In this document: in pieces, positions 22,752-24,982 of the stretch
Numbering within the stretch: position 1 is the first letter of the stretch
Layout: each line of letters begins with the position of its first letter
Virus record (IMG/VR): IMGVR_UViG_3300045588_000067
Coordinates: 1 to 24,982 of that record
Reading direction: 5' to 3' (one strand)
DNA: 24,982 nt
Source: a virus
Program-made: the position numbers and the translations under genes
The notes under the pieces: generated by a model
What the model was told of the DNA's origin: nothing
Databases searched by the model: none
The model's input: the letters and a program-made list of their open reading frames with translations, nothing else

Positions 22752-23098
22752 TTTAGTATTGCTCCTTCGTGCTTTATTTCTTGCTTTATTTCTTGCTTAG
22801 ATCCATTTAACTTATGGTTTTCGTCGTCTGTTCCACAAAGTTTGTAAAGGGCAATTTGCAAAGCAGGTGCTTCAGCTTCTTTCCACTTTTTACGCATAAA
22901 AGCTTTAGCACTAACTTTATTAAAGTCAATCATTTCTTTTATTTCGTTGTATTCGTTGCTATCAGGTGGGAAAATCCTATAAAAAGTAGTTTTATCGCAA
23001 GGAATATATGACACGACTTCTTCAATAAAAATCAATTCATGTGCCAATATAGCTTTCTTAGCTTGTTCGAATATATTTTTTGGGTCGTATGACATCAT
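22745..23098 (-). CDS. terS: terminase small subunit
   Basis: This 117-residue protein is directly upstream of the large terminase and overlaps it by seven bases. The N-terminal half is a helix-turn-helix-like DNA-binding region (EEVVSYIPCDKTTFYRIF, about residues 26-43). Next comes MRKKWKEAEAPALQIALYKLCGTDDE (69-94). This 'RKKW....APALQIALYKL.GTd.E' motif is characteristic of small terminases of Bacteroidota phages. The C-terminus has repeated KQEI units. It recognises phage DNA and recruits TerL. The first ATG, at 23098, is followed at once by a second. A promoter box lies just upstream. Confidence 0.88.
   Translation of the reverse strand: MMSYDPKNIFEQAKKAILAHELIFIEEVVSYIPCDKTTFYRIFPPDSNEYNEIKEMIDFNKVSAKAFMRKKWKEAEAPALQIALYKLCGTDDENHKLNGSKQEIKQEIKHEGAILNW
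22771..22798 (-). repeat. 12-bp tandem repeat in the small terminase gene
   Basis: AAGCAAGAAATA occurs twice in tandem on the minus strand, with a partial third copy. It codes for Lys-Gln-Glu-Ile twice, then Lys-His-Glu, near the C-terminus. It is in frame and probably a slippage expansion, possibly lengthening the linker that touches TerL. Confidence 0.7.
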
Positions 23099-23110
23099 AC
23101 CAATTTTTTA

Positions 23111-23118
23111 CAAATATA
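23111..23118 (-). promoter_or_regulatory. -7 box upstream of the terminase genes
   Basis: TATATTTG (23118-23111, minus strand) matches TAnnTTTG exactly and overlaps the T-run of a terminator. The first ATG of the small terminase gene begins 12 bases after the box. Neither a -33 TTG nor GTAGCACAA is present, so if active it is a different class from the four other sites. Confidence 0.5.
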
Positions 23119-23151
23119 AAAAAAATAGTCGAATAAATTAATATCCGACTA
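23118..23151 (-). terminator. strong intrinsic terminator before the late operon
   Basis: On the minus strand TAGTCGGATA (23151-23142) pairs with TATTCGACTA (23135-23126), a ten-pair stem with one G-T pair, a six-base loop and eight T residues directly after it. It lies six bases past the stop of the preceding gene (23157). It separates the small-gene cluster from the terminase operon. Confidence 0.88.
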
Positions 23152-23156
23152 AAATT

Positions 23157-23465
23157 TTATATGGCTAAATCTACTTTAATAAATATATTGTCGCTGTCTA
23201 TTACTTCTATTTCGTGATTACCTTCCTTATACCCTAGCTTTATGCTTATACTTCCTCTGTTTTTGCATAAATCTATTATTTTTACTGTTTTTTTTGTTGA
23301 ACTTATACTTGCCCTTGTTATTTGAATACCATCATCGTGATATTTAATTATTACTTCTTCATTGTTGTTTAATATTTTTTGATTAAGATACATTACATTT
23401 AAAGCTTTTGATTTAGCATTTTTATAAATTGATGCTGTGTTTTCTTTTAATTTTTCGTATATCAT
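23157..23465 (-). CDS. hypothetical protein, last of the small-gene cluster
   Basis: This 102-residue protein is not recognised. It has a helical first third (KLKENTASIYKNAKSKALNVM), then a beta-rich basic region (EEVIIKYHDDGIQIT, GSISIKLGYKEGNHEIEVI). There is no membrane helix and no signal peptide. It is 12 bases after the coiled-coil gene and immediately before a strong terminator, so it is the last gene of its transcript. A regulatory or early function is possible for this position but nothing in the sequence proves it. Confidence 0.6.
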   Translation of the reverse strand: MIYEKLKENTASIYKNAKSKALNVMYLNQKILNNNEEVIIKYHDDGIQITRASISSTKKTVKIIDLCKNRGSISIKLGYKEGNHEIEVIDSDNIFIKVDLAI

Positions 23466-23477
23466 ATAGTTTAATGT

Positions 23478-23777
23478 TTAATAAAGTATTTTTTTCCACC
23501 AAGGCTTCTTTATCTCTCGTAATTCTATTTCTAGTCTACCTGTTTCAAATATTTGATTTCGATACCCTTCCCTTAATTCATTAACTTTTGAATATAGTAT
23601 TTTATTTCTACTTTGGAGTTCAACAATTTCAATACTTACTTTTTTGTCATACGATTTCAAGTTTTCAAGATTACTTATTGATATTTCTTTAGTTTTTTCT
23701 GCTAATTTTTCATCGAAGTTCTTTTTTATTTCGAGTAGTTTTAAATACTCATCCATGCTTATTTCTGCCTTATTCAT
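23478..23777 (-). CDS. small coiled-coil protein
   Basis: This 99-residue protein is almost entirely helical with heptad-like Leu/Ile spacing (MDEYLKLLEIKKNFDEKLA, VELQSRNKILYSKVNEL, ETGRLEIELREI). It ends in an aromatic basic patch (KKPWWKKILY) that could bind membrane lipid or nucleic acid. Its ATG overlaps the stop of the 58-residue gene (ATGA), supporting translation. No homologue is recognised. A membrane-associated or DNA-associated coiled coil is the most that can be said. Confidence 0.6.
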   Translation of the reverse strand: MNKAEISMDEYLKLLEIKKNFDEKLAEKTKEISISNLENLKSYDKKVSIEIVELQSRNKILYSKVNELREGYRNQIFETGRLEIELREIKKPWWKKILY

Positions 23778-23950
23778 ATTGTTTCGTCTAGTGGTTTACA
23801 ATAGTCTTTGACTGTTTTGAGGGCGTTGATATTACCAGCTAGCCATCTTTCAACCATTCCATTATCTGATTTATTGAATTTGTCAGTCATTTCTTGAATA
23901 AGCCTTTCCAGTATAGCTTTTTCGATTACAATGTATTTTTCGTTTTTCAT
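23774..23950 (-). CDS. small helical protein (58 aa)
   Basis: A 58-codon gene found by reading the gap between two neighbours. Its ATG overlaps the previous TGA by four bases and its TGA overlaps the next ATG by four bases, the strongest sign of reality here. The protein is helical and charged, starting MKNEKYIVIEKAILERLI and ending in KPLDETI. It also contains NGMVERWLAGNINALKTV. No family is recognised. Confidence 0.65.
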   Translation of the reverse strand: MKNEKYIVIEKAILERLIQEMTDKFNKSDNGMVERWLAGNINALKTVKDYCKPLDETI

Positions 23951-24213
23951 AATATACTTTCAAAATTGTCATTAAAATATTGCTCAGCAACTAACCATTG
24001 GTCATTATGATTAATTGGATTTCTTGCAATCATATCTCCAATTCTAGGACTGCCATTTTTTTTATCTACTGAAGAAATAGAAACTACATGTTGCCAACCA
24101 AATACACTTATGTAATCTTTTTCAGCATATTGTTTAACATCAAATTCAGTAACTTCTCTAATTTCTGCAATCTGTTTTCTTCTATATTGTTTAAATTCCA
24201 TATTAGTTTTCAT
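23947..24213 (-). CDS. conserved-type phage protein with GDMIARNP motif
   Basis: This protein has 88 residues from the ATG at 24213. The frame also opens with TTG two codons earlier, but the ATG sits two bases after the previous stop. The second half has KKNGSPRIGDMIARN and HNDQWLVAEQYFNDNF. Proteins with the pattern 'GSP..GDMIARNP.nH.DQWLV...YF..NfE' occur in several phage groups, as far as I recall, without known function. The gene is in the small-gene cluster before the packaging genes. Function unknown. Confidence 0.7.
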   Translation of the reverse strand: MKTNMEFKQYRRKQIAEIREVTEFDVKQYAEKDYISVFGWQHVVSISSVDKKNGSPRIGDMIARNPINHNDQWLVAEQYFNDNFESIL

Positions 24214-24215
24214 TC

Positions 24216-24356
24216 TCAAATGTTTGGTTCAATTAAGCTTGCTAATATTAATACTATAATTACTGCTAATAATCCTACGTAATGTGCCTCAATCAAATCC
24301 TGTTTTTCTTGTGGTAGTTTTGATTCAAGTATTTCAATAATTTTATTTCTCAACAT
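24216..24356 (-). CDS. small single-helix membrane protein (46 aa)
   Basis: A 46-codon gene found in the gap between the 60- and 88-residue genes. The first half is charged and helical (NKIIEILESKLPQEK), and the second is a clear transmembrane helix (YVGLLAVIIVLILASLI). Its end is two bases from the next ATG, which fits the spacing of the cluster. A cytoplasmic helix joined to a membrane anchor suggests an accessory membrane protein such as a host-interference factor. That is a guess. Confidence 0.6.
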   Translation of the reverse strand: MLRNKIIEILESKLPQEKQDLIEAHYVGLLAVIIVLILASLIEPNI

Positions 24357-24374
24357 GTGTTCAATGACTGTGGA

Positions 24375-24431
24375 TCAATTAGGCATAGCTTGTATTTCAT
24401 CTATTGCACTTTGTAATGCTGTCTTTTTCAT
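24375..24431 (-). CDS. possible 18-residue microprotein
   Basis: An ATG overlapping the preceding TGA (ATGA) opens 18 codons reading MKKTALQSAIDEIQAMPN. The overlap is typical of real gene junctions here, and it fills part of an otherwise empty 71-base gap. However, it is very short. It may be a translational bridge rather than a functional peptide. Confidence 0.35.
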   Translation of the reverse strand: MKKTALQSAIDEIQAMPN

Positions 24432-24610
24432 ATTTCTGTTTGATTAATTATGTCCATAATAATATCTTCTTTAGTTTTACAAATACATAATGATAGTACT
24501 TCACTAATCCTAAATATACTAAAATCATCTTCTTTAGGTAGTTCTGGATTTTGATTTTTTAAATGCTCTCTAGCATTATTTATCATCATTTTATATAGTG
24601 CATTTTCCAT
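24428..24610 (-). CDS. small hypothetical protein (60 aa)
   Basis: This 60-residue helical protein (MENALYKMMINNAREHLK, then EDDFSIFRISEVLSLCICKTKEDIIMD in part) contains two Cys residues. It begins two bases after the stop of the 31-residue membrane protein gene and overlaps the next ATG by four bases. No family is recognised. The context is a cluster of small, probably early genes. Confidence 0.55.
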   Translation of the reverse strand: MENALYKMMINNAREHLKNQNPELPKEDDFSIFRISEVLSLCICKTKEDIIMDIINQTEI

Positions 24611-24612
24611 AA

Positions 24613-24708
24613 CTAAATTTGTTTACTTAATAACCAAAAGAACCCTAATACTACTGCTGTCATACAAATACAAGCTGTAATAAATTGTATATCGTTTAAA
24701 TTTTCCAT
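24613..24708 (-). CDS. 31-residue single-helix membrane microprotein
   Basis: A 31-codon gene fits exactly between two neighbours, with two-base gaps on both sides. It encodes a short polar start (MENLNDIQ), a hydrophobic helix (FITACICMTAVVLGFFWLL) and a basic end (SKQI). The clean transmembrane profile and tight spacing argue for a real gene. Function unknown. Confidence 0.6.
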   Translation of the reverse strand: MENLNDIQFITACICMTAVVLGFFWLLSKQI

Positions 24709-24710
24709 AA

Positions 24711-24974
24711 CTATATATCTGTTTCGTTAATGTATTGGTCAAAACCTTCCCATAAGTCAGAATTATAGTAAGCAAAATCAACTGCATCCCTTACAATCGG
24801 CTCTAAAGGTTTGGATTCTGTAATAATACTTTCAATTGTGTTAATTACTCGCATTCTTGAATTTACTGCTTGATGATCATTGAACTCTCTGAATATCTCA
24901 CAATTCTTTCTTAAAACAGCTACTTGGCCTTTTAGTAATTCTATGTTAATTACTGCACATTCATTTATTTTCAT
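24711..24974 (-). CDS. small hypothetical protein at the right edge
   Basis: This 87-residue protein is mainly helical (IELLKGQVAVLRKNCEIF, AVNSRMRVINTIESII). Its acidic C-terminus is rich in aromatic residues (DAVDFAYYNSDLWEGFDQY). The ATG at 24974 is only eight bases from the window edge, so the upstream context is not visible. No family is recognised. It starts the visible part of the small-gene cluster. Confidence 0.55.
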   Translation of the reverse strand: MKINECAVINIELLKGQVAVLRKNCEIFREFNDHQAVNSRMRVINTIESIITESKPLEPIVRDAVDFAYYNSDLWEGFDQYINETDI

Positions 24975-24982
24975 AATATTAT

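Noticed and set aside
1-24982. tRNA genes, CRISPR arrays, integrase or attachment sites
   Set aside because: No cloverleaf-like sequence, no regularly spaced repeats and no recombinase motifs were seen by reading. A dedicated scan was not possible.

Overview
The window is the structural half of a tailed siphophage, or of a prophage, that infects a member of the Bacteroidota. Several things point there. The DNA is AT-rich. Gene starts lack AGGAGG-type ribosome binding sites. The best promoter matches carry the Bacteroidota -7 box TAnnTTTG. The small terminase and the PRMT-containing fibre protein look like families common in Bacteroidota phages. A long tape measure protein and tail tube genes indicate a long, non-contractile tail.

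Almost everything is transcribed leftward (minus strand). Reading in that direction: a tightly packed cluster of very small genes (24974 to 23157) ends in a strong intrinsic terminator, immediately followed by a promoter for the late operon. Next come the small and large terminase, two small proteins of unknown role, a tail assembly chaperone with a probable -1 frameshift extension, the tape measure, a run of tail proteins, a probable tail tube protein and a glycosyltransferase. After these come the portal, a MuF-like minor head protein, a scaffold-like protein, the major capsid protein (followed by a terminator), connector and tail-completion genes, a large tail fibre and a short fibre protein. 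Tail genes therefore lie between the terminase and the portal, a permuted order compared with lambda or HK97.

A six-gene island on the opposite strand (6513 to 8670) interrupts the head module between the MuF-like and scaffold genes. It encodes two SAM methyltransferases (one FkbM type), a superinfection-immunity (Imm-like) membrane protein, a second small membrane protein and two unknowns. It has its own promoter, which overlaps that of the divergent scaffold gene. I read it as a moron cassette that may alter the host surface and block superinfection.

The most original signal is a recurrent promoter-like architecture on the minus strand: GTAGCACAA, then 27 or 28 bases, then TAnnTTT(G/A). 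It occurs four times, before the 121-residue gene after the terminase, inside the tail gene ahead of the distal tail genes, before the scaffold/capsid genes and before the connector genes. A fifth GTAGCACAA lacks a good second box. Two copies place the start codon only a few bases after the -7 box, implying leaderless or nearly leaderless transcripts. Several real genes are under 60 codons and were found by reading the gaps. No integrase, lysis, replication, tRNA or CRISPR feature was recognised here.
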